Below are positions 17,399-24,513 of a stretch of 64,000 nt of DNA, piece after piece; within the stretch, counting starts at the first letter, position 1, and every line of letters begins with the position of its first letter. A model generated the notes under the pieces. That model ran no database searches and was not told where the DNA came from. It saw only the letters and a program-made list of their open reading frames with translations. The position numbers and the translations under genes were made by a program. Origin of the DNA: an uncultured Bacteroidales bacterium (GTDB lineage: Bacteria; Bacteroidota; Bacteroidia; Bacteroidales; SZUA-534); the NCBI GenBank assembly GCA_902790595.1, contig CADASL010000011.1:102718-166717 (forward strand). Direction: 5' to 3'.

Positions 17399-18184
17399 AT
17401 GTCACGAAAAGAACAACTTGAAGCCTTTGGACAACTGCTCGACATTATGGACGAGTTGCGCGAAAAATGCCCGTGGGACCGCAAACAAACCTTCGAATCG
17501 CTGCGGGTGCAGACCATCGAAGAGTCGTATGAACTGACCGAAGCCATTCTGGCCAACGATATGGACGAAGTGAAAAAAGAGTTGGGTGACCTTCTGCTGC
17601 ACATCGTTTTTTATGCAAAAATGGGTTCGGAACAGGGCAAGTTTGATATTGCCGATGTGATTAACTCGCTGTGTCAAAAGTTGATATATCGCCATCCGCA
17701 CGTGTTTGGCGACGAGAAAGCCAACTCGGCCGAAGCCGTTCTGCAAAACTGGGAACAACTGAAACTCAAAGAGAAAGGCCGCAAGCCGAACGTGCTGTCG
17801 GGTGTGCCAAAATCGCTGCCCGCGCTGGTTAAGGCCTATCGCATTCAGGACAAAACCCACAGCGTTGGCTTCGACTGGCCAGAGCGTGAGCAGGTCTGGG
17901 CAAAGGTTGAAGAAGAACTGCAAGAGTTCAAAACCGAGTTGCAGACCGACCCGTCGTCGAAAGCCACCGAATCAGAGTTCGGCGACCTGCTTTTCAGCCT
18001 TGTCAACGCCGCGCGGCTTTACAAAATCAATCCTGAAAACGCGCTCGACAGCACCAATCTGAAGTTCATCAGCCGCTTCAACTATCTTGAAGAACAAATC
18101 AAGAAAAATGGTAAAACGCTGAAAGACACCACTCTTGAAGAGATGGACAGGCTTTGGAACGAAGCAAAAAAGGTTGTTGGGTAG
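17399..18184 (+). CDS. mazG: Nucleoside triphosphate pyrophosphohydrolase MazG
   Basis: Hydrolyses NTPs/dNTPs to monophosphates plus pyrophosphate, removing damaged nucleotides and modulating ppGpp levels in E. coli. The 261-residue protein has two MazG domains. The N-terminal one contains CPWDRKQTFESL, the metal-binding TIEESYELTEAI and KKELGDLLLHIVFYAKM. The second has VEEELQEFKTEL and EFGDLLFSLVNAARL near residues 165-210. The start is fixed by its contact with the preceding gene's stop codon. Length matches the family. Confidence 0.96.
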   Translation: MSRKEQLEAFGQLLDIMDELREKCPWDRKQTFESLRVQTIEESYELTEAILANDMDEVKKELGDLLLHIVFYAKMGSEQGKFDIADVINSLCQKLIYRHPHVFGDEKANSAEAVLQNWEQLKLKEKGRKPNVLSGVPKSLPALVKAYRIQDKTHSVGFDWPEREQVWAKVEEELQEFKTELQTDPSSKATESEFGDLLFSLVNAARLYKINPENALDSTNLKFISRFNYLEEQIKKNGKTLKDTTLEEMDRLWNEAKKVVG

Positions 18185-18261
18185 GTATTATTACTTAAGT
18201 ATTGGCTCGCAACCGAATTATAATTCGCAGCAACCAAATTTTAATCGGCGGCAACCATATT

Positions 18262-18269
18262 TACATTTG
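18262..18269 (+). promoter_or_regulatory. -7 element TACATTTG of the candidate small RNA
   Basis: Perfect TAnnTTTG with no start codon leading to a usable ORF downstream and a terminator 100 bases later. Confidence 0.5.
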
Positions 18270-18275
18270 CAAAAA

Positions 18276-18399
18276 TGGGGTGAGTTATCGGTTATATTTT
18301 TGAATCGTTAAAGAAACAAGACAACGTTCAAATTAATGCCAATACCAATCCCCCAAAGGAAACCAGCAACCCCCGAAACACCGGGGGTTGTCTTTTTTT
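18276..18399 (+). ncRNA. Candidate ~125-nt small RNA, no recognised family
   Basis: Bounded by a TACATTTG promoter element and an intrinsic terminator, and lacking a credible ORF. The 5' GGGG of GGGGTGAG could pair with TCCCCC near 18348. A segment AAAGGAAACCAGCAAC before the terminator faintly recalls the SRP RNA loop but lacks its partner strand. It could also be an attenuated leader of ubiE, although ubiE has its own promoter-like site after the terminator. Confidence 0.4.
18367..18399 (+). terminator. Intrinsic terminator
   Basis: 9-bp stem CAACCCCCG / CGGGGGTTG, 6-base loop, then TCTTTTTTT. Confidence 0.85.
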
Positions 18400-18455
18400 A
18401 TGGCCGCCCATTTGCGTAAATCGCGCCATTTGGCTGGCGGCAAACACAAAAAGAG

Positions 18456-18463
18456 TATCTTCG
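18456..18463 (+). promoter_or_regulatory. -7-like element TATCTTCG for ubiE
   Basis: Seven of eight bases match TAnnTTTG, with TTTG about 22 bases upstream (18430-18433). It lies 45 bases before the start codon. Confidence 0.45.
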
Positions 18464-18508
18464 TGCGCCGAAACTAACGGCAAGTAACGGTTTAAAATTT
18501 GTAAATAT

Positions 18509-19252
18509 ATGGCAGACAGCAAGAAAACGATGGTAGTACCCGACCAGTCGAACCCTGAATCGAAAAAAGTGCAGGTCGAGAGTATGTTCGACAGCATTGC
18601 ACCCAAATACGACCTGCTGAACCACACGCTGTCGCTGAATATTGATAAGATTTGGCGCCGGAAGGTGGCGCGCGCGGTGGCGAAAACCCGCCCCGGCACC
18701 GTTCTCGACGTGGCCACCGGCACCTGCGACCTGGCCATTGCCGTGGCCCGCAAAGCCCGTCCGCAGTCAATCGTCGGTATCGACCTTTCGGAAGAGATGC
18801 TCAACGTCGGGCGACAGAAAGTGCAGAAAATCAATCTGTCGGACACTATCACGGTGCAGAAAGGCGATGCCGAAAACCTGCCTTTCGGCGACAACACTTT
18901 CGATGCAATCACCGTGGCCTTCGGCGTTCGCAACTTCGAGAATCTTGAAAAAGGGCTGACCGAAATGCTGCGCGTGCTGAAACCCGGCGGCTCGTGCGTC
19001 ATTCTTGAGTTCACAATGCCGGTGGCGTTCCCGGTCAAACAGCTGTATAACTTCTATTTCCGCCACATTCTGCCGCTGATTGGCCGGTTGGTGTCGAGCC
19101 ACAAATCGGCTTATACCTATCTGCCCGAATCGGTAAAAGCATTCCCGCAACGCGCTGATTTTGTGCGGATAATGGAACAATGCGGCTATGCCGGCGCACG
19201 TTTCCGCAGCCTGTCGCTCGGAATTGCAGCCATATATATAGGTACAAAATAG
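18509..19252 (+). CDS. ubiE: Demethylmenaquinone methyltransferase
   Basis: SAM-dependent C-methyltransferase making menaquinone from demethylmenaquinone (also called menG), the last step for the respiratory quinone of anaerobic Bacteroidetes. The 247-residue protein has the opening VESMFDSIAPKYDLLNHTLSLNID, SAM-binding motif I DVATGTCDLAI near residue 68, the acidic residue in GIDLSEEML, and NTFDAITVAFGVRNFENLEKGL, all hallmarks of UbiE/MenG. It stands alone between a terminated small-RNA unit and the leuA leader. Confidence 0.95.
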   Translation: MADSKKTMVVPDQSNPESKKVQVESMFDSIAPKYDLLNHTLSLNIDKIWRRKVARAVAKTRPGTVLDVATGTCDLAIAVARKARPQSIVGIDLSEEMLNVGRQKVQKINLSDTITVQKGDAENLPFGDNTFDAITVAFGVRNFENLEKGLTEMLRVLKPGGSCVILEFTMPVAFPVKQLYNFYFRHILPLIGRLVSSHKSAYTYLPESVKAFPQRADFVRIMEQCGYAGARFRSLSLGIAAIYIGTK

Positions 19253-19288
19253 TTGGCGCGCACCAATTTGGATTTTCCAAATTTTTCC

Positions 19289-19296
19289 TACTTTTG
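19289..19296 (+). promoter_or_regulatory. -7 element TACTTTTG of the leuA leader
   Basis: Perfect TAnnTTTG, 22 bases upstream of the leader-peptide ATG. Confidence 0.55.
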
Positions 19297-19318
19297 CGCC
19301 CGATTTCAGAAGATAGCA

Positions 19319-19414
19319 ATGCAAATTAAATCGCACAACGGAATCAACGCATTTGCCTGCAACGCAGCCGCAAACCGCTCGTTGTTGCTATCGCTACGAT
19401 TGCGCCGTCGCTAA
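19319..19414 (+). CDS. Candidate leucine leader peptide (31 residues)
   Basis: An ATG with AGAAGA about 9 bases upstream opens a 31-codon frame ending ANRSLLLSLRLRRR. Five of seven consecutive codons after the serine are leucine, written TTG, TTG, CTA, CTA and TTG with one Ser and one Arg between, and these are not the CTG/CTT codons the neighbouring genes mostly use. The stop codon falls in a small GCCGT/ACGGC hairpin, and a terminator-like hairpin follows. Placed before leuA, this fits ribosome-mediated attenuation by leucine supply. Alternatively the sequence is a degenerate repeat with a chance frame. Only the reading frame and hairpins are seen; the mechanism is inferred. Confidence 0.4.
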   Translation: MQIKSHNGINAFACNAAANRSLLLSLRLRRR

Positions 19415-19432
19415 CGGCCGTACTTCTCTCAC

Positions 19433-19456
19433 GCGCTTCTACGCGAAGTGCATTTT
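19433..19456 (+). terminator. Attenuator-like hairpin after the leader peptide
   Basis: Stem GCGCTTC / GAAGTGC (one G-U), loop TACGC, followed by ATTTT. Upstream ACTTC (19422-19426) can compete for GAAGT, offering an alternative fold. Confidence 0.35.
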
Positions 19457-19485
19457 CAGTTAATAGTTAGGATTTAGGAATTAGC

Positions 19486-19501
19486 CCCGATAGTTATCGG
19501 G
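19486..19501. repeat. CCCGATAGTTATCGGG palindrome
   Basis: Near-perfect copy of the dispersed CCCGATAGCTATCGGG palindrome, in the leuA leader. Confidence 0.75.
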
Positions 19502-19599
19502 ATTAGGATTTTAAACGATTCTATTTGCTTGATTTATATTTAAATAAATAATTCAAGGCAAAAGGCGAATAAAGTTAAGAAAACTAAACAAGCGAAGCC

Positions 19600-19615
19600 C
19601 CCGATAGCTATCGGG
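19600..19615. repeat. CCCGATAGCTATCGGG palindrome
   Basis: Perfect 16-bp palindrome preceded by AGCGAAGCC. The copy at 5977 is followed by GGGCTTCGCT, so each copy keeps one flank of a larger inverted repeat. Confidence 0.8.
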
Positions 19616-19677
19616 ATAAACTTCTCAACTCTAAACTTTTAAACAATTCACCGATTAGCCGATTAAACAAAAAAGTT

Positions 19678-21168
19678 ATGTCAGATAAAATTTTCATTTT
19701 CGACACCACGCTGCGCGATGGCGAGCAAGTTCCTGGGTGTCAACTTAATACAGTTGAAAAAATTGAAGTGGCCAAAATGCTTGAGCGTCTTGGCGTTGAT
19801 GTGATTGAAGCGGGATTCCCGGTTTCAAGTCCTGGTGATTTCAACTCGGTGGTTGAGATTTCGAAGGCCGTGACCTATCCAACCATTTGCGCCCTGACGC
19901 GTGCCGTTGAGAAAGACATTGAAGTGGCCGCCGAAGCGCTTAAGTTCGCCAAACACAAGCGGATACACACGGGTATCGGCACTTCGGACTCACATATTAA
20001 ATATAAGTTCAACTCAACGCGCGAGGCGATTATCGAGCGTGCCGTGAAGGCCGTCAAATATGCCCGCCGCTTTGTTGACGATGTCGAGTTCTATGCCGAA
20101 GATGCCGGACGCACTGATAATGAGTATCTTGCACGGGTGGTTGAAGCCGTCGTCAAGGCGGGTGCCACGGTGGTCAACATTCCCGACACCACGGGCTATT
20201 GCCTGCCTGAGGAATACGGCGCAAAAATCAAGTACCTGATTGACCACGTTGATATGGGCAACGCCATACTTTCAACCCACTGCCACAACGATTTAGGTAT
20301 GGCAACCGCCAACACAATGGCCGGACTGGTGAATGGCGCGCGGCAGTGCGAAGTGACAATCAACGGCATTGGCGAGCGCGCCGGAAACACCGCGATGGAA
20401 GAGATTGCAATGATTCTGAAGTGCCACTCGGGGCTCGGCCTTCACACCGACCTGAACACTACGTCAATCTACCCGGCGAGCCGTATGGTTTCGAGCCTGA
20501 TGAATATGCCCGTGCAGGCCAACAAAGCCGTGGTGGGACGCAACGCGTTCGCGCATTCGTCTGGTATTCATCAAGATGGCGTTCTGAAAAATATCAGCAC
20601 CTACGAGATTATGAACCCGCACGATGTGGGCTTGGACGACAACTCGATTGTGCTTACAGCCCGCAGCGGACACGCCGCCTTGAAGCACCGTCTGTCGGTT
20701 CTAGGTGTTGAGGTTGATGGCGAACGGCTCGACAAAATCTACGAGCAGTTCCTGAAACTTGCTGACCGCAAAAAGGAAATCCACGACGACGACCTGCTGA
20801 TGCTTGCCGGCGCCGACATTACGATGAACAACCACGTTAAACTTGATTTTCTGCAAGTTACGGCTGGCGTTGGCGTAAAACCCGTGGCAAGTATCGGGCT
20901 GAACATTGCAGGCGAAAAGTTCGAGGCGGCGGCAAGCGGCAACGGCCCTGTGGATGCGGCAATCAAGGCTTTGAAGCAGATTATCCGCCGGCAAATGACG
21001 CTCAAAGAGTTCACCATTCAGTCAATCAACAAAGGCAGCGACGATGTGGGCAAGGTGCATATGCAGGTTGAGCACGACGGCCGCCTTTACTACGGCTTCG
21101 GCGCCAACACCGACATTGTTGCGGCTTCGGTTGAGGCGTATATCGACTGCATAAACAAGATGAAGTGA
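19678..21168 (+). CDS. leuA: 2-isopropylmalate synthase
   Basis: Condenses acetyl-CoA with 2-oxoisovalerate, the first committed step to leucine. The 496-residue protein has the HMGL-like signature [16 protein letters not shown], the metal-binding [14 protein letters not shown], the ALTRA and [13 protein letters not shown] segments, and a C-terminal LeuA regulatory domain (about residues 375-496) that normally binds leucine for feedback inhibition. GEQVPGCQL replaces the commoner GEQSPGASL. No leuB/C/D genes are adjacent, so it is a stand-alone gene. A 420-base leader with a candidate leucine-rich peptide suggests added transcriptional control. Homocitrate or citramalate synthase are less likely alternatives. 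Confidence 0.9.
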   Translation: MSDKIFIFDTTLRDGEQVPGCQLNTVEKIEVAKMLERLGVDVIEAGFPVSSPGDFNSVVEISKAVTYPTICALTRAVEKDIEVAAEALKFAKHKRIHTGIGTSDSHIKYKFNSTREAIIERAVKAVKYARRFVDDVEFYAEDAGRTDNEYLARVVEAVVKAGATVVNIPDTTGYCLPEEYGAKIKYLIDHVDMGNAILSTHCHNDLGMATANTMAGLVNGARQCEVTINGIGERAGNTAMEEIAMILKCHSGLGLHTDLNTTSIYPASRMVSSLMNMPVQANKAVVGRNAFAHSSGIHQDGVLKNISTYEIMNPHDVGLDDNSIVLTARSGHAALKHRLSVLGVEVDGERLDKIYEQFLKLADRKKEIHDDDLLMLAGADITMNNHVKLDFLQVTAGVGVKPVASIGLNIAGEKFEAAASGNGPVDAAIKALKQIIRRQMTLKEFTIQSINKGSDDVGKVHMQVEHDGRLYYGFGANTDIVAASVEAYIDCINKMK

Positions 21169-21280
21169 TGTGAGAGTTGTAATGGTTTGAAAGAAGAAAT
21201 ACGATTGCCAGCACAATCATATTTCTTCTTTCTCCATACCTCCTTTTTCATTTTCCCTCTCCCCTATCTTCCTCCTCAAC

Positions 21281-21357
21281 CTGTAAAGCAACTGTAAACC
21301 CACTGTAAAAAACTTTACACTTTTTTACACTTTACAAATTATTAAAATTACTGTAAA
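21281..21357. promoter_or_regulatory. Phased CTGTAAA iterons, candidate activator-binding (enhancer) region
   Basis: CTGTAAA occurs at 21281, 21292 and 21303, exactly 11 bases apart, and again at 21351. The inverse TTTACA occurs at 21314, 21324 and 21331. The cluster ends about 17 bases upstream of a sigma-54-like promoter, as expected for sites of a bacterial enhancer-binding protein. The sigma-54 response regulator at 29557-30936 is the obvious candidate. Repeats are seen; binding is inferred. Confidence 0.55.
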
Positions 21358-21373
21358 TCAACAAAATAAAACT

Positions 21374-21390
21374 TTGGCACACACCGTGTA
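21374..21390 (+). promoter_or_regulatory. Candidate sigma-54 promoter of the peptide/permease cluster
   Basis: TTGGCAC-ACACC-GTGTA: perfect -24 block, correct 5-base spacing, three of five -12 bases. A second GTGGCAC with TTTTGT follows at 21397-21413. Either would start transcription 45-70 bases before the first 40-codon peptide. Confidence 0.5.
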
Positions 21391-21458
21391 ATAGTTGTGG
21401 CACAAGAGTTTTGTAAAACATTTTAAAACAAAAATATTAACTACTAAAACTTACAACT

Positions 21459-21581
21459 ATGATTACAACAACTATCAGAATCGAATCGTGGCGCCGTAGC
21501 GGACGCAACAATATGCTACAGAACCGTCACAATCGCTTGGCGGGAGCGTCAGTTAGAATAGCAAAAACCGCAAAACACTAA
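21459..21581 (+). CDS. Small basic peptide A (40 residues), first of a tandem pair
   Basis: The 40-codon frame begins MITTTIRIESWRRSGR and continues NNMLQNRHNRLAGASVRI to a lysine/histidine-ending tail. It is strongly basic, has no clear membrane helix or signal peptide, and contains no cysteine. The downstream frame at 21630 encodes a 40-residue paralogue with the same first 16 residues. Between the two copies ACA/ACT, ATC/ATT and CGT/CGC differ only synonymously, as expected for real coding sequence. It is preceded by an A-rich leader and a sigma-54-like promoter, and precedes three FtsX permeases. I do not recognise the family. It could be a secreted or signalling peptide, a regulator of the permeases, or a translated leader. 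Confidence 0.6.
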   Translation: MITTTIRIESWRRSGRNNMLQNRHNRLAGASVRIAKTAKH

Positions 21582-21629
21582 CTTAAAACTTTGAAAACAT
21601 AAAACTTATAACAATAAAAACATAAAACT

Positions 21630-21752
21630 ATGATTACTACAACTATCAGAATTGAATCGTGGCGCCGCAGCGGACGCCGCTCAATGCAACAAAACCGTCG
21701 TACAAACATCGCGAAAGCGCCGATAATGGGAATGAGAACGGTGAAATGTTGA
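21630..21752 (+). CDS. Small basic peptide B (40 residues), second of a tandem pair
   Basis: Forty codons, the same length as peptide A: MITTTIRIESWRRSGR then RSMQQNRRTNIAKAP and a short tail ending VKC. The first 16 residues are identical to A and the QNR at positions 21-23 is conserved, while the C-terminal halves differ, suggesting a conserved N-terminal part and a variable remainder. The two frames are 48 bases apart, and both are preceded by similar A-rich spacers ending AACT or AAACT just before the ATG. Reads as one transcription unit with peptide A and probably the permease at 21976. Function unknown. Confidence 0.6.
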   Translation: MITTTIRIESWRRSGRRSMQQNRRTNIAKAPIMGMRTVKC

Positions 21753-21772
21753 ATTTAATGGTGAATCGGTGT

Positions 21773-21788
21773 CCCGATAGCTATCGGG
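21773..21788. repeat. CCCGATAGCTATCGGG palindrome
   Basis: Perfect 16-bp copy between peptide B and the first permease. Confidence 0.8.
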
Positions 21789-21933
21789 ATGGTGAATCGG
21801 GGGGTGGAAAGCAAAATGACTACGGACTTCAGACAACAGTCAATTAACAATTACGTGGCTTGCGGTCTGCTTCCAACCCCCAACACCTAACACCTAACAC
21901 CAATATCTTATAACTTCGAAAATTAATAACTTG

Positions 21934-21959
21934 TTCAGACGTGCCACGGCGCGTCTCTA
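21934..21959. repeat. GTAGAGACG-type hairpin repeat
   Basis: CAGACGTGCCACGGCGCGTCTCTAC, written here as arms AGACGTGCC and GGCGCGTCT. It is related to the perfect hairpin at 40201-40228. Confidence 0.5.
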
Positions 21960-21975
21960 CCAAAAACAAACTAAT

Positions 21976-24411
21976 ATGATTTCATTATTTCGAAAAGGCA
22001 AGACGACTCGCGCGTCGTTCATAATCAACACTTTGGGAATGGGTGTGGCCATTGCCGCAATCTACATTCTGATGGTTATTGTGAACCATATGTTCACCAT
22101 CAACAAAGGGCTGCCCGACCACAAAAACATTCTGATGATGAGCGTGCCAACTTGGGGCGGCGAGGGACGAATGACTTCGATAAACAGGCCGCTCGCCGAA
22201 CGGATTATCGCTGATGTGCCTGAAATTGAGATTGGTGGCGAGGTGGGACCGTGGGGTCAGAGTTGGCGCAGTTACAGTCTGCAAGCCGAAGGCGAGCACG
22301 GCAGTGGTGAGAATGGTTTTCCGCGCCACGTGAATGTTGAAATCTCGCTGATTTCGGAACCGGCTGTAAAAATCCTTGGCGTTGAGTTTTTGCAAGGCAC
22401 GTGGGCCGATATGAAGGACGATATATCGCACCTGGCCGTGTCGGAATCGGCGGCTAAAAAATTCGGCTTGCAGGTGGGCGACATCTTTCAGGAAAACGAC
22501 AACAGCGGCAAGATTCTGCGCGAGGTTGTGGCCATATATAAGGATTTTCCTAAAAATACCGATTTTGAACGGTATGCAATGCTTTGCGACATTGGAAACA
22601 CCTGCATCGACGACTGGGGTGAGGGCAGTTTCGCCTATTGTGTGAAGCCCGCCGCCGGACTGACAGCCGAAGATGTGGCTCGCGCCGCCAACGCCCGCAT
22701 CGAACGTGCAATCTATGAACCCGGATTCTTCCCTAATTGGGTGAATTTTAAGGCTTCCAACGAAGAAGAGATGGAATTTATAAAGAAACAGTTGGATTTC
22801 GAATTTGTGCCGATTGCCGATATGTTTTTCTCACAGACCTGGTCAAACTTTATGCAGCGCGGCAGCAAGGTTGCGGCCTACGCGTGGATTATCATCGCTC
22901 TGCTCATATTGTTTGTGGCCGTCATCAATTACGTGAATATGTTCTTTGCGCTTGTGCCGGTCAAAATCCGCAGCATCAATACTCGTAAAATATTAGGCAG
23001 CAGCCGTTTAAGCCTCACGGCGAGTGTGGTTTCGGAGGCCGTTGTAATGACCTTGTTTTCGATAGCCGTTGCCTTTGTCCTGGTATTGTTTTATCAGTCA
23101 ACAACTTATGCCGGACTGATTGGCATTGATTCAGCGATAGCAAGGAACGTAGGTATTGCCGTGCTCACAGCCATTGGCGCCATTGTGGTGGCAGTGGGTT
23201 CGAGTCTTTACCCGGCGCTCTACATCACATCGTTCGAGCCGGCGTTTGCGCTCAAGGCGAATTTCGGCGCAAGCCAAACCGGCCGCACTCTGCGCTATAC
23301 GCTTGTGGGTGTGCAGTTTGTGGTTGCCATTGCATTCGTCATCATATCGATTTTCATCGGAATGCAGGGACGTTTTATGCTACACCACGATATGGGCTTC
23401 GACCGCGAAAACATTGTTGTGGCGAAAACATCAAACAAAATAGCATCTTCGCCCGAGGCATTTGAGGCGGCTTTGCGGCAGAATCCGCAGGTGAAGGACG
23501 TGGCTTGGGGCGACGGCAATCTGGTGGCGACGGGTCGAATGTCGTGGGGTCGAACGATTAACGGCGAGCAATGCTCGTGGGAAGTTTATCCGTGCTCGTG
23601 GAATATGCTTGATTTTCTGGGAATTGAGATTGTCGAGGGCCGCAATTTTTCCAAATCGGACATTCAAAATCCGAACGGGGCGTTCATCTACAACGAGACA
23701 GCGCGCAACCAATTCGGCCTGACACTAGACACCAAAATAGCAGGCCACAACAATTACACCGACATTGTCGGTTTCTGCAAGGACTTCAATTTCAAGCCAA
23801 TGAGTTTGGGCATTGTGCCATTTTGCTTCTACCTTTGGAACAACGAGACGGGCTGGCGTCCGTGCACAACGCTGTTTGTCAGGACAAACAAGGGCGCCGA
23901 CATCAGCGAGGTGTTCGACTTAATCCAAAACAAAATCACGGACTACGACGCATCGCTCACTGCCGAGGACATCAACGTTCATTTGTTCGACACCGAACTT
24001 GAGAATCTCTATCGGGACATCAAGAATATGTCGAAACTGACGTGGCTGCTGTCGTACCTGACAATCATTATTTCTATGCTGGGCGTGTTCGGACTGGTGC
24101 TGTTCGAGACTGAATACCGCCGCAAGGAGATTGGTATCCGACGCGTGAACGGCGCCACAATTGCAGATATTCTGCGTATGTTCAACAATCGCTACATCAT
24201 TATTGTGCTGGTTTGCTTCGGCGTTGCCGCGCCAATTAGTTGGGTATCAGCAGTTTATTATTTACAGCAGTTTGCCTACCGCACGCCTATGCACTTGTGG
24301 GTGTTCTTGGTGGCCCTGCTGGCGGTGCTGGCTTTGACGGTGGTCATTGTAACTTTGCGCTCGTTGAGGGCGGCTACTTGCAACCCGGTTGAATCGTTGA
24401 GGAATGAGTAA
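21976..24411 (+). CDS. FtsX/MacB-type ABC transporter permease 1
   Basis: Inner-membrane permease of the MacB/FtsX superfamily (811 residues) with no ATPase domain. It has a first helix at about 20-40 (NTLGMGVAIAAIYILMVIV), a large periplasmic MacB-like core (about 45-290), three helices (about 295-440) and a second periplasmic block. The last three helices include FGLVLFETEYRRKEIGIRRVNGAT, the cytoplasmic coupling motif of these permeases. The open frame begins at 21931, but the ATG at 21976 gives the start matching its paralogue. It is closely related over its whole length to the next gene. Substrate unknown; such clusters often serve export or envelope stress. Confidence 0.88.
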   Translation: MISLFRKGKTTRASFIINTLGMGVAIAAIYILMVIVNHMFTINKGLPDHKNILMMSVPTWGGEGRMTSINRPLAERIIADVPEIEIGGEVGPWGQSWRSYSLQAEGEHGSGENGFPRHVNVEISLISEPAVKILGVEFLQGTWADMKDDISHLAVSESAAKKFGLQVGDIFQENDNSGKILREVVAIYKDFPKNTDFERYAMLCDIGNTCIDDWGEGSFAYCVKPAAGLTAEDVARAANARIERAIYEPGFFPNWVNFKASNEEEMEFIKKQLDFEFVPIADMFFSQTWSNFMQRGSKVAAYAWIIIALLILFVAVINYVNMFFALVPVKIRSINTRKILGSSRLSLTASVVSEAVVMTLFSIAVAFVLVLFYQSTTYAGLIGIDSAIARNVGIAVLTAIGAIVVAVGSSLYPALYITSFEPAFALKANFGASQTGRTLRYTLVGVQFVVAIAFVIISIFIGMQGRFMLHHDMGFDRENIVVAKTSNKIASSPEAFEAALRQNPQVKDVAWGDGNLVATGRMSWGRTINGEQCSWEVYPCSWNMLDFLGIEIVEGRNFSKSDIQNPNGAFIYNETARNQFGLTLDTKIAGHNNYTDIVGFCKDFNFKPMSLGIVPFCFYLWNNETGWRPCTTLFVRTNKGADISEVFDLIQNKITDYDASLTAEDINVHLFDTELENLYRDIKNMSKLTWLLSYLTIIISMLGVFGLVLFETEYRRKEIGIRRVNGATIADILRMFNNRYIIIVLVCFGVAAPISWVSAVYYLQQFAYRTPMHLWVFLVALLAVLALTVVIVTLRSLRAATCNPVESLRNE

Positions 24412-24513
24412 TTAGAATTAAAAATGAAGAGTTTAGAAGGTTGAGAAAATAAACCTTCTCAACAGCAAAGCGCTCAACCCTCTAAACCTTTAAAAACTTA
24501 AAACTTTACAAAA

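Larger units (their letters stand above)
18185..18508. other. Intergenic region between mazG and ubiE
   Basis: No ORF worth calling. It holds repeated CGCAACC/GCAACCA-type words at 18208-18256, a perfect TAnnTTTG promoter, about 95 bases of unassigned transcript, a strong intrinsic terminator, and then a second promoter for ubiE. Confidence 0.6.
19253..19677. other. Long leader region upstream of leuA
   Basis: It contains a TACTTTTG promoter element, a 31-codon candidate leader peptide rich in leucine codons, a small hairpin over its stop codon, a hairpin followed by TTTT, and two copies of the CCCGATAGCTATCGGG palindrome. An imperfect AT-rich inverted repeat lies near 19529-19558, and low-complexity TAAAC/GATT words precede leuA. 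No other gene is evident. Confidence 0.6.

Noticed and set aside
18348..18370. SRP RNA (4.5S) signature
   Set aside because: AGGAAACCAGCAAC resembles one side of the SRP loop only; the partner GGTCAGG strand and overall fold are missing.
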